This document shows positions 34,801 to 44,301 of a stretch of 64,000 bases of DNA, piece after piece. The notes beneath the pieces are model-generated. The model was given only the letters and a program-made list of their open reading frames with translations. It had not been told where the DNA came from and made no database searches. Source of the stretch: Hypholoma sublateritium FD-334 SS-4 (lineage: Eukaryota; Basidiomycota; Agaricomycetes; Agaricales; Strophariaceae); the NCBI GenBank assembly GCA_000827495.1, contig KN817632.1, positions 1 to 64,000 of the forward strand, in the 5' to 3' direction. Position 1 is the first letter of the stretch. Each line of letters opens with the position of its first letter. The translations under genes and the position numbers were made by a program.

Positions 34801-37800
34801 ACAAGCAATTAGCTGGCATCAATTCCAATTGGGCAAATGGCAGTCGGCTTACCATCAAAAGCTATGCAGATATGGATAAAGTTCTATCTAGAGCTCGAAA
34901 ATATTTTGTCCAGGTAAGCAAAATGTTCAGGTGCAGAGAAAATTTGTTGCAATATTATAATCTGATGTATGCATAGTTCCGAAGCTACACCATTACTGCA
35001 ACTTACCAGAATAAGGTGTATGACTTTACTTTTGAGTATCGAGACCCCTGGGAGTGGATTTTATCAATCATTCAAGATGAATCCTTGGCACCAATGGCCA
35101 TGTGGAATGCAGTCCAGAAATTCTATTGAACAGGGAGCTTTGAAGAACAAATGTATGATGAGCCAAACACAGCTGATACATGGTGGAATGCTGATGTAAG
35201 TCTACACAGTATCCCACTGCTCTACACTCCCTCCTTACCTTTGTTTCAATGAAGTCTGAGCTCCCAGATGATGATATATTCCCTCATTCTTACCTTCCAC
35301 TGCATTTTTGGCTTGACAAGGGCTTGGTCACACGCCGTGTAAAGAAATACCCAATGTTGTTGCGACCTGCATGGCTTCCACGACAGATAAGAAATGGTTC
35401 TGGAAATGGAGGTGGTGTTCTTGTTGGATATATGCCAATTGTGAGTTTGAAGTGCTTTTCCCACATAAATACTTACATCTATTGGATCCAGATAGAAGAC
35501 CCATCAGATCCAGCCAGTCGCTCTGCATCACAGCAAGAGGAGTTTTCTCACTTTAAACGTGAAGTTTATCAAAAAGTTTTAAAGAAGGTTTTCCAAAGCT
35601 TGAAAACACGTTCACAAAATGGTGAAGCTCACCGCTGTGGTGATGGAATCAGTCGTGTGCTTTATCCTGGCATTTTAATCGAATCACAAGATGCTGAGGA
35701 AGCTGCATATTTTTGTGCCTGCCGTGCTGCATCAGCCAATCATCCATGTCCCAAATGTCTTGTCTCGCAGGAAGAATTACATAACATCTTAGGCACTTTT
35801 GAGCTGCGCACACCACAGTCCATGCAAGCAGTACTATCACGTGTTTCAAAAATGAAAACCAAGACTGCAAGAGAGCAAATACTCAAAGATAATGGTTTAC
35901 ACAATGTTCAGGTCAGTTCTTCCTTGATAATTTACTGATTCAAATAACTCATGATGTATTTACAGCACTTTCTCTGGGGGTTTCGGTTTTCTGATCCTTA
36001 TAAAGCATATTCATATGATACCCTGCACTCGGATGACTTGGGAAAGTGGGGAAAGCATTTGTGGGTTCTAACACTAAGTATATTGGAAAAGAATGGTACC
36101 AAGGGACAAGTTACACAGAGGTAATTCTTTTTATTCAATGCATACAAATATCTGGTACAATTAATCTCATAGAATGGCAATTTTTCCTCGGTGGAGCGGT
36201 CTGAAGCACTTCAACAGTGTGACCACCGCACAGTTTACTGATGGCCAGGCTTTTTATGATATTCTCAAGGTGAGAATATCTTTTAAATTGGAATATAATG
36301 TTACTGACACTATAATATTAGTGCATTTTGCCTTGTATTGTTGACTTTCTTCCGAAAAAATCAGTTCTAGTGGATTGCATTCGTGCTTACTTACGTTTTT
36401 GAATACTAGTTGGCCTCAGATGCATGACTGAAAGCCGCCTAAAACAGCTTCAACAGGCCATATCAGTTTACCAAAAATGCTGTGCTGTAAGTGCTATAAA
36501 ATGATCTGGTGGAGTAGACATCTTACTACAGTATATTTATTTATAGAAAGTTGAACAGGAGTATGGGAAAAGCTTTGATTTTTTAAAGCAACATGCTGTA
36601 CATCATGTCATTCAGGACATACGTGAAAAGGGAACAGTTGACAATTTCTCAACCCGTATTGGAGAGGGGTTTCAACAAGAAGCAGCACAAGCCTATGACC
36701 AGACTAATATGAAGGATGCAGAGCACCAGGTATGCATATTATACTAGTATATTTCTTTTGATCATATAGATATTAATTACATATGGCAGATGTGTGTTAT
36801 TGATGAAAAACAGGAAGCTATTGCTCGAATCCGGATGACCATAGACCATGATAGAATGGCACGTCTTAATTTTGAATGTGTACAAGACTTGAAGTTGGCA
36901 GATATCGGCAACAAAAGTGAAGTAGCATTAGATCTGGACCCAGAAAGCCCCAAAACATGGCAGTTGGGGTCACCAGAGGGAAAGAAGACAAACCTCCGTA
37001 ACATGGCTACCGACCTTGCCAAAGTCAATCGCCAATATTCTTCTCTTGATGAAAGGGTGCAGAACATCATTGCCTATTACTGGCCTGAAGAAGCAATTCA
37101 AATACGATTTGAAGATGACATCTATGTGAGTACATAAAATTTCAATCAAATCCACTGCAAATTTTAGTTTGCAAAGGCTAAAATCTTGTCTAGGTGCAAA
37201 GATATAAATGTGTGGTCCTCAAGTATCAATCCCTGGAAGATTGGACTGAAGGAAGAGATATCATGAGATGTAATCCAAAATTCCACGGTCGCCAACGATT
37301 TGACTGTGTTATCATTTACAATGATACCACCCCAGAACTCAGCATAGCCCGACTGCATGATTTATTTCGCTTTTGGCTACCATCGGGAAAAACAGTTGAT
37401 TTGGCCCTTGTCTTCCGTTTCTCGCACAGCAAATGGAAGCCAAAAACTACATGGGATGGATGTAAAATGCTCAATGAAGACACGGAAACTACTTTGATTC
37501 AAATGGATCATCTGATTCGTGGTGCTCTTGTCTGTCCTGTGACTGAGAGGGCAGAGGAAAAGACACACTATTTTATTGACAGTGTTGATCCAGATATGTT
37601 CCTGCGAGNAAATTCAACCAACAGAATGTTGCAACCAGTACTTGANTAGGATAGTTGAAACTTGAGCACAGCATATAAAAACATATCTACACTTGATCTA
37701 CACTGTACAGTATGCTAGATATTAATTGCCTACTCTTAGTTTCACCCTGAGTACACTAATAATCATCCACAATGGTGTGCTCCCACTGCAAAATTGATTC

Positions 37801-40800
37801 AGATGGCTAGAGGAAGCTATAACCACCTGCCGCTTGCCTGGCATTATATCCCACACCATTTGCATTGTCCTCAAAGTATTTACCAGGGCATCCTTTCAAT
37901 GTCCTCTGTGCCTTTGGCCTCAACTTCAAGCTGGGTTTCTAGAGCAGAAGTAAGAGCGGGCAACGGAGATGTGCAGCAATCCGGCATGCGGGTGCGGGCT
38001 CCGGAGAACAGACACATCCGATGCAGGGATGAGGGTGTGACGTGGAGTGTATGCTTGGATCGGTGAATGGCAGAGTAGCAGTGTGGTTACGCGAGACAGG
38101 CGGCTCGGTGATGGAAGAACGTACTAAATATAGATGATGACTTGGCGCATGTCGCGCCGACTCCCGACCGCCTCGCGTAGCTCAAGCCTGAGAGCCTGGT
38201 CACATGATTCATTGCATATATAAACGACGCATTCTCGTCCCACTTCCCAACCTCCACTTGCAACCGCATGGGCTGAATAGGCAATGCTGGTGTCTTATGC
38301 CCAGCATAGCAGGCTCTGACAGCAAGTGAAGGTTCCGTTGCAACCGTAGTTGCTGCCCTCCAAGTCCTGAACTCAGGCTTTTGCATGTATGTATGTACAC
38401 GTCATAATGAAATTTATATTGACCAAAGCTAGGTACGTGCTACAGAGATCGCGGGTACGTGGCATGGTCGCTCGAGGGCGTTGCCGCGTTGGTGGGCGGC
38501 GGCGGCGTCGGTGTCCACGCGCGCTGTTGAAGCCAACCGACGTCACGTGCGCCGTCCGCAACAACGGCAACCGTGTTCAAACACGGTTGATGGTTGTTTC
38601 TTACGCCGCGACCCTCCCCTCTCAGCTGGGATGTGGGACCCGTCTCGTAACCTCCCACGAAAACGCAAGAAACATCGAAGGCGGGGGGCAGGGAAAAAGG
38701 GAAGACCCGACAGCGGGAGATCCGTTAGGTGCGTGGCTGCGCCGCCCATCTCTGCACCCACACCCGTCAGCGACAACTTCCACAGCACACGCGGCACCGA
38801 CGACATCCGAACGAGAGGCGCACCCTCGCGGTGCCGCTGACGACGCGCGGCGCAAATGTCGACAAACGACGACTTGCTGACGCTGGATGCAGCCCGGCCG
38901 CTGCCGCCTCTGTCCCCAAACACCAAACCCCACCAGTGGCACCATCTCAACCCCACGCGAACTGTCGAAGCCGCCCGCGAACTCTGCAGAGAGTTCGCGG
39001 GCGGCTTCGACAACGTCGTCACCCTGCGCGGAGATCGCGGGTGGCTGACGTGCTCGNNNNNNNNNNNNNNNNNNNNNNNNNNNNNNNNNNNNNNNNNNNN
39101 NNNNNNNNNNNNNNNNNNNNNNNNNNNNNNNNNNNNNNNNNNNNNNNNNNNNNNNNNNNNNNNNNNNNNNNNNNNNNNNNNNNNNNNNNNNNNNNNNNNN
39201 NNNNNNNNNNNNNNNNNNNNNNNNNNNNNNNNNNNNNNNNNNNNNNNNNNNNNNNNNNNNNNNNNNNNNNNNNNNNNNNNNNNNNNGGGCGGCGGCGTCA
39301 TTCTCCACGCGAGCTGTCGAAGCCGCCCGCGAACTCTGCAGAGAGTTCGCGGGCGGCTTCGACAACGTCGTCACCCTGCGCAGAGATCGCGGGTGGCTGA
39401 CGTGCTCGCTCGAGGCCGTCGCCACGTCCGTGGGTGGCGGCGTCATTCTCTGCGCGAGCTGTCGAAGCCGCCCGCGAACTCTCTGTAGAGTTCGCGGGCG
39501 GCTTCGACAACGTCGTCACCCTGCGCAGAGATCGCGGGTGGGTGGCGTGTTCGCTCGAGGCCGGAGGCCGTCGCCACGTCCGTGGGTGGCGGCGTCATTC
39601 TCCGCGCGAGCTGTCGAAGCCGCCCGCGAACTCTGCAGAGTTCGCGGGCGGCTTCGACAACGTCGTCACCCTGCGCGGAGATCGCGGGTGGGTGGCGTGC
39701 TTGCTTGAGGCCGTCGCCAGTCGTCGTCCGCGCTTCCGTCTCCTCGAGCGCGGGCGCTCGTCGTTCGCTTGTCGTTTCCGTCGCCGTTGGGGGCGTTGGA
39801 CGTCTACGGTGGCCGGAATATCGAGCGAAGACGGCCGAGCGCCAGACTCCGTCGGTCGCCGACGTCAAGCAGCGCGGGCGCTCCGTCGTTTGTCCTGTCC
39901 GTCGCCGTTTTCGAGGCAGCACGGGCGTTCGACGTTTGTAGTCGTCCCAGTCGCCGTGGCCGTCCGTCTCCTCGTCGGTCAGTCGCCGTCTCGTCCTCGT
40001 CGGTCGCCGTTGTCGTTGTGGGGGCTGTCAGAATCTGATCTGGCCGTGGCCGGTGACCGACTCGCCACGTCCGTGGGTGGCACCATCTCAACCCCACGCG
40101 AGCTGTTGAAGCCGCCCGCGGTGACTCGAAGACGCCGCCACCCTGCGCAGATCCACACGTTGTACGTGTTCTATTGGCGCGCAGGGGGTGATTTGCAGTC
40201 AGTGAGGTTGCCGGAAGGCGCACTCGACTGCTGAGCGCGCAGGTGTTTGATACGCGGCGAAATCAACAACGCCCGCTCCCGGATCATCAGGTGCTCATGC
40301 ACCATCCGTCTATGTATACATACTATCTGTACTATTTTTTACGATGAGCGCACGGACCATCTTGCTTGATATAAATTGAAGTGCAAAAAAAATTGAACGC
40401 AGATACAATGTCTGCTGGTCCTAGGTCTCCTGCCGGCTCTTCTGAGTTGTCACCTGTCCCTTCCACCCCCCGGACACCCACTCCGGAAGACCCTGTCACT
40501 GATGTAGATGCCCCTAGACGCTCCAAGCGCATCAAGGCAAACAAAACTGTTGAATCCAGGAAGGGAACGACGGGAATGCCAGCCTCGCGTGTCTCTTTAG
40601 TGTATAACAGCACCGACTTCACTCCAGATTCCCATGAGATTGACAACAGTGCTCCTCGGCTTGTCCGTCCAAAAGTGCCTCGTGGGGGTATAATTTATCA
40701 TACTGCTGATATGCTTGAGCAATATGTTCGTGTGACAATTCAGGGGGAGGAAAAAGCAGAGCACTCAGTAATTTTTTATTTTCTTTTTGCTGCTCAATTA

Positions 40801-42743
40801 CTGACATTATTTTACTATTCCAAATAGTGGTGCTCAAATTGCAAAAATGGTGGTCACCTGATTGTGTGTAATGATTGTGAGCAGCGCGCGTTCTGCGACG
40901 CTTGCTTGACTTTTCCTGCCGAAGATGTGATTTTTCTCTGTCCCATATGCTATTATAATTCTCCCAAAGATGGCAGCAAGAGAAAGGACAAGATGTCTGA
41001 CCCCTATGTGAGTTTCTTGCAATGGATTAAGTATGATGTAGTATTAACCAACTCCATTCAATATAGCCCCATATTTTCCGTCAAGGGTCATCCTCACGAG
41101 AAAACATGGTCCGCATTATCTTGGAACCAATTGCTATTATCACGATCCATCTACAACGCTGGCACTTGTTTGAAACTCCAGCTGTCATGGCTTACCAATC
41201 CATAATCACATTTTTCCACCAGCATGTTGTTTTGATCGAAATTGATTACAACTTCACAAATAAAACGACCATCAACAACTTTGTCAATCGTTTGAACAAG
41301 CTATTGGACGAATTCAAACCAGGACAGAGACTTGAAAGGTTTGCTAATGATTTTCACTCTGACACTTGTAACTGATTTGAAAATATAAAGATTTCGTAAA
41401 TTTTGTATCTTTGTCTCAACCCACTCCGATCCGTCCACTGGAGATCTCCACCTTGGGCCAGAACCTCGCCATGGAGCAGCACCAATTAAAGATGTAGGTT
41501 ATATTTTTATGTAAAATAATCATGCCAGTACTAAAACATTTGTTAGGTGCTTGAAATCATGTTTCCTCCCGCATTTCAAAAGCTTCTTCAAGTCCACGAA
41601 AAAAATCTCTTGAACATTATGGCTTGCGGAGCTGTGGCAAATGTCACAGAGTCAAACCAAGCCATACAAGAATTTTCCACAAAGTATGTTATTCTGTTGT
41701 AATTGACCTTTCGAAATTAAATTGGATGATTCTAATTTTATTGTAGGAAGCTCTTCACTCACATATACGCCTTTACCCAGGCAGATTTTCAGCCAGCTCT
41801 GAGTTTTCCGTTTTGTGAAAAGCTTGTCAATGCTTTTCTTGTCTTTGACCGCTTTTCTATTCACGGTATACTTCAAGATAGCCAAAGTCTTGGTGCGCAC
41901 ACCGGTATCATGGAATTCAAAGCTTCTGGCGGTCCTCCAAATCATTACCAATGGTCCCATGCATCCAAATCTCCTCTAGGAAATCGCATCAGCCCACAAT
42001 GTGTTTGTGGGCGTATGGATTCAATCAAGGTCACCTCTGGCATCACAAAGATTCAAATTGAAGAAAATACATTCAAGTCGGTGTATGAGATCAAGCATCG
42101 TTGCAAGGCTCGTACATGCCAAAAAGTCACAATTTTTTCATTTCCGGACAATGCCAGTTGGGTTGGAGGGAATCCACCAGCAAAGGGACCACAGGGAGGT
42201 TGGTTTGTCACCCCATGGTCGCTTCAAGATAACAATGCAATGGAAACTAACTAAATTTGATATTTTGCGCTGTAAATACAAAGAATAATATGAATGTGAT
42301 GCTGGACTCCACGCTGAATATGATTGCACGAGCATTTAGGCATGTGAAGTTGGAAATGTACCTTCACCATTTCCCAGCCTCCGCATGCCCTCAATCCCGC
42401 TTGCTTGTGCAATTCTCTTCCGCATCCCAGTACATAGTCATAAGAAGAGATACATTACATATGTCTTATAAGTATGTATAAAGACCATCAGTGATATCAG
42501 ACACTACCAGAACCTATTCAGTCTGACCAGGTTCTGATGAGGTCGCTCGGGAGAACTTATAAGCACTTGCACACACTTATTATCAACTGACACAACCTAA
42601 TAATACATTGATAAGTCTGCCAATGGAAACTTATGGGGTCCTATAAGGCCATAATTTGTCGCAATTACTGATATGCTAACCGGGATTTTTCCGACATTAC
42701 AGGTTCCAACTTTGCCACCTGGGTGGATTCGTCGTTCGTTTGA
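28898..42743 (+). CDS. Secreted pectin methylesterase, last intron occupied by a 12-kb transposon
   Basis: Fourteen exons sum to 1038 nt (345 residues): 28898-29126, 29188-29234, 29285-29386, 29441-29497, 29556-29648, 29715-29749, 29804-29825, 29887-29910, 29971-30064, 30126-30182, 30242-30271, 30338-30463, 30519-30599, 42703-42743. A signal peptide (start MLGFAFKTILATLAL) is followed by family 8 carbohydrate esterase motifs: GTYSEQV, FSSFQDTVLAETG (first catalytic Asp), GAVDFIFG (second catalytic Asp), and HVFLGRPWT (active-site Arg and Trp). The tail is TWVDSSFV. The enzyme removes methyl esters from plant-cell-wall pectin outside the cell. Exon 14 lies beyond the inserted element; without splicing, translation ends after DILG-MLSS at 30614-30616. 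All key residues are present, so function depends on removing a 12.1-kb intron. Confidence 0.9.
30652..30667 (+). repeat. Left terminal inverted repeat of the transposon
   Basis: TGTCGGAAAA is identical for ten bases to the right end read inward. Similarity then continues with one inserted A (TCTCAG against ATCCCGG). Confidence 0.75.
30847..31115. repeat. Degenerate ~113-bp tandem repeat inside the transposon's left arm
   Basis: The block attcatagtataa-aattacaa-actgac recurs near 30847, 30960 and 31073, about 113 bp apart, with linked sub-blocks (ctgagaagacatgtcat, ttattactgcc). It is non-coding and probably a subterminal repeat array. Confidence 0.6.
31432..32901 (-). CDS. Transposon accessory protein A, acidic-tailed (DUF6698-like)
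   Basis: Five exons sum to 1236 nt (411 residues): 32794-32901, 32314-32730, 32008-32256, 31806-31949, 31432-31749. In order: an acidic N-terminus; a short coiled coil (KNTARAELKILNRKLAD); a basic nuclear-localisation-like patch (RPKRRKTRQ); a middle domain with WLRSGDDLFDIDVN; then ALIRGPSAAKH, ARIHNIRNITPGAIA and VRWALS; and a C-terminal run of Glu/Asp after KKAMDLLAADSEEE. The ALIRGP / ITPGAIA / WALS series resembles the uncharacterised DUF6698-type domain of agaricomycetes. A nuclear DNA- or chromatin-associated role is inferred from the charge pattern only. It is transcribed away from the transposase gene. Confidence 0.75.
33229..33665 (-). CDS. Transposon accessory protein D, small coiled-coil protein
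   Basis: Two exons (33492-33665, 33433-33491 as intron, 33229-33432) sum to 378 nt (125 residues). The N-terminus is Ser/Pro-rich (SPQSPVLSPEPAQDP). A short conserved-looking block follows (NDIKMLLLTSGVDVSKL), then a helical segment (ESHNVIQKQRTAIFFLQHEV) and a Pro/His tail. No family is recognised. The open frame continues across the splice and includes a poly-C tract encoding three Pro, so selection for coding is plausible but modestly supported. It lies head-to-head with the transposase gene, 493 bp apart. Confidence 0.5.
34159..37649 (+). pseudogene. Plavaka-like transposase gene with two in-frame TGA codons
   Basis: Eleven exons chain in frame: 34159-34504, 34558-34913, 34977-35195, 35255-35440, 35491-35911, 35966-36120, 36173-36269, 36322-36486, 36547-36729, 36790-37125, 37194-37649. 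The N-terminal zinc motif is KCRYCKSHQNRRGFDKHEAWC. Then follow TLADFEYTETAV, NVQKFY-type and YDEPNTADTWW segments, PRQIRNGSGNGGGVLVGYMP, GDGISRVLYPGILIESQDAEE, HPCPKCLVSQEEL, HSDDLGKWGKHLW, FPRWSGLKHF and QFTDGQ. This order matches basidiomycete Plavaka transposases (a CACTA/EnSpm-related group). TGA codons interrupt the frame at 35127-35129 (after KFY) and 36400-36402 (after YLRF), so this copy is probably inactive. Two Ns lie near the end (37610, 37646). Confidence 0.85.
37740..37930 (+). other. Isolated open segment, possible lost exon in the transposon
   Basis: After a ctcttag acceptor the plus strand reads FHPEYTNNHPQWCAPT, AKLIQMARGSYNHLPLAW and HYIPHHLHCPQSIYQG. It stays open until the GC-rich island begins. 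It looks coding but is not joined to the transposase or to the PHD gene. The island may have cut it from its continuation. Confidence 0.35.
37935..40260. other. GC-rich island nested in the transposon, with assembly gap
   Basis: Base composition changes abruptly from AT-rich to strongly GC-rich around 37935 and back near 40260. Inside are tandem hairpin repeats (38964-39658), a 230-base gap of N (39057-39286), and motifs such as gcgcgggcgctc followed by gtcgtt that resemble the dispersed motif of 1.8-4 kb. Long open frames on both strands here are compositional. I found no terminal repeats proving a discrete inserted element. Confidence 0.5.
38964..39658. repeat. Tandem ~145-152-bp repeat, each unit with a perfect 22-23-bp hairpin
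   Basis: Hairpins lie at 38964-39011, 39316-39363, 39461-39508 and 39613-39658. The arm gtcgaagccgcccgcgaact and its exact complement flank a 4-base loop in the first three and no loop in the last, which is a perfect 46-bp palindrome. Between hairpins the spacers are also repeated (acaacgtcgtcaccctgcgc, cgtgggtggcggcgtcattc). The gap of N falls within the array. Confidence 0.9.
40408..42254 (+). CDS. Transposon-encoded PHD-finger protein with caspase/CHAT-like domain
   Basis: Six exons (40408-40767, 40828-41007, 41067-41338, 41391-41493, 41547-41683, 41747-42254) sum to 1560 nt (519 residues) with no stop or shift. Residues 1-120 are Ser/Pro-rich with a basic patch (RRSKRIKANK). A PHD-like finger covers 121-161: C122, C125, C134, C137, C143, C146, C158, C161, with Cys143 where PHD fingers normally have His. 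Residues 190-400 alternate strand and helix (IITIHLQR, VVLIEIDYNFT, a helix, FCIFVSTHSD, a helix, LLNIMACGAV), placing His282 and Cys332 after successive strands as in caspase-fold peptidases. A C-terminal zinc-ribbon-like part has CVCG and HRCKARTC. I infer a nuclear chromatin reader with a possible peptidase domain. The peptidase assignment is unproven. Confidence 0.75.
42680..42696 (-). repeat. Right terminal inverted repeat of the transposon
   Basis: The inward reading is TGTCGGAAAAATCCCGG. It is followed outside by the TT duplication and then acag, the PME acceptor site. Confidence 0.75.
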
Positions 42744-43052
42744 ACACCTATAGTACTTACATGTACCAGAACGCCGAAGGATCTACTGTAAGTAGAACTG
42801 ACAAAACTTTGGTTGCCACGGGAGATTGAAAGTGTTCGTGGACTAGAAAGCAGACGAAACAACACATAAAGAGGGATAAAACAAGAATGGTAGAAGAGCG
42901 TATATGATGCTCTAGCAGGCAGCAATATAATTGTGAATCAGATCTCAAGTAATGCATTACGGATAATCAAAAAGAAATGTAGATATACGGAGCGAGTGAG
43001 TTATCTTTGACGAGGACAGGTTGATCATGGCGATCAGCATAGCTTAGCCACT
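42744..43052. other. Intergenic between PME and SRA genes
   Basis: Short convergent 3' flanks; no gene seen. Confidence 0.4.
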
Positions 43053-43998
43053 CTACCTGTAATTTGGATTGACAGGAAGAGGTGGCTGGCCAGGCACTCG
43101 CTGAGAGTTCATTAGTTCATTGAGCAGTGTTAAAATAGAGCTTAAGATGATACTTACTCGAAGTTCATATTGACAAATCGCATAGCCGTCCTTGCTCTTG
43201 CCCATATAAGCCTGTGGAAAAATGTGTTAGGCCCACGTATGGAACTCGCCTTGAAACGGACAAACCCTCTCAACAACGTAGAGACCATCGTAGCGATACC
43301 CTCGTGCCGGCGCATATTTCGAGTGCACATTCGGACCTCGAACTACGCGGACAGGTCTCCGTGTTTCAGCTGATTTCTGTGGAATAATGCTCGTAATGGC
43401 TTCTTTTGTGACTGGTGGTGACAGAACATGCCTGCAGGGCTCGATTGTCTTTGTGATCAAAAGTCTGGTCTGCAACCTGTGATCCTGACCCCTAACGTAA
43501 TATGTGAGCCACTGATTAGAATGCAAAATGCAGGAATATATGTAGTTACCCCGAAAGAGTCCTCTTGGCCACCTGCAGGAGAAATTTAGAATCCAACGAG
43601 CGCGGAGAAAACGAGCCATGGGTGGCATGTCGTACCTGTGCCCGTGTAAATACTGTCAATAGCGTTAGTACATATGGAAGGTACATCGGTGGAGTAGGAT
43701 AACGTACAAGAATTCGCCTTGATCCACGTCATCCTTGTACCCTCCCGAAAGACATACTGAGAATGCGCCATCTTTCGCAGTGCCTGCTATTCCAGCCACA
43801 GATGGCGCATGCACGCGCCTTGATGAGCAGTGCTTTCTGCAAGTCACTCTGAGCCACTTGTCCTTTTCGGTCTCACACTACGCGCGGAACACACCTATCG
43901 TCGAAAACCGCTCCTACTGGGATATTCGGTACTGGCCCGAAGCGTGCATCGATCTCGGACAACGATGGATCGTAGAATTCGGTGTTGGCCATAAGCAT
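43053..43998 (-). CDS. Single-domain SRA/YDG protein
   Basis: Eight exons sum to 543 nt (180 residues): 43895-43998, 43708-43836, 43636-43652, 43550-43572, 43428-43491, 43266-43369, 43158-43211, 43053-43100. The whole protein is one SRA (SET and RING associated) domain: [83 protein letters not shown] (the YDG signature) and [12 protein letters not shown] at the end. SRA domains bind methylated or hemimethylated cytosine by base flipping, as in UHRF1. No RING, SET or nuclease domain is attached. Some introns leave exons of only 17 and 23 nt; intron 5 uses a GTTCTG donor. All frames agree, so it is likely functional in the nucleus. The second Met (43992) is an alternative start. Confidence 0.9.
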
Positions 43999-44301
43999 CT
44001 TGCGCCTGAAAATGTCAGTGGCATCAGGACCAAATCAGGAGCTGAGATAAGGGACGAAGCAAGAAACGCACATGCGTTCAGCAGCCATATTTCTCCTGGA
44101 GATGGTGGTGGTTGTGATAAGAAAGCAGAAAATGAAGCGACGACATGTTTTCCGGCCTGTTTTTACAACAAACCGAACAAAGGGCCAATTAAGGGCTTAA
44201 GACACAATGAGTCACAAATTCCCTGCGTCGTCACATCATCCCACGGCTGTCTAAACTTCTGCTGTGTAATCTCAGGTCCAGAATCTTCCAACACCTCGAC
44301 G
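43999..44301. promoter_or_regulatory. Shared promoter between SRA gene and GPN1
   Basis: The two genes diverge from starts 303 bp apart, so their promoters must overlap. No TATA box is obvious. A long plus-strand open frame (43735-44568) crosses this region but is antisense to SRA exons and only in part coding (GPN1 exon 1). Confidence 0.55.

Larger units (their letters stand above)
30652..42696. mobile_element. Plavaka-type (CACTA/EnSpm-like) DNA transposon in a PME intron
   Basis: The ends are inverted: the left starts TGTCGGAAAATCTCAG, and the right, read inward on the minus strand, starts TGTCGGAAAAATCCCGG. The flanks share a TT duplication (30650-30651 and 42697-42698). The exact boundaries are confirmed by the host: excision leaves a 56-nt intron joining PME exons 13 and 14 in frame. 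The element is AT-rich relative to the host. It carries two minus-strand genes, a Plavaka-like transposase gene and a PHD-finger protein gene, and includes a nested GC-rich island. Motifs such as cttata recur near both ends, as subterminal repeats do in CACTA-like elements. Confidence 0.85.

Noticed and set aside
38543..39519. Open frames of 200-270 codons across the N gap
   Set aside because: They run through unknown bases and GC-rich hairpin repeats on both strands; not genes.
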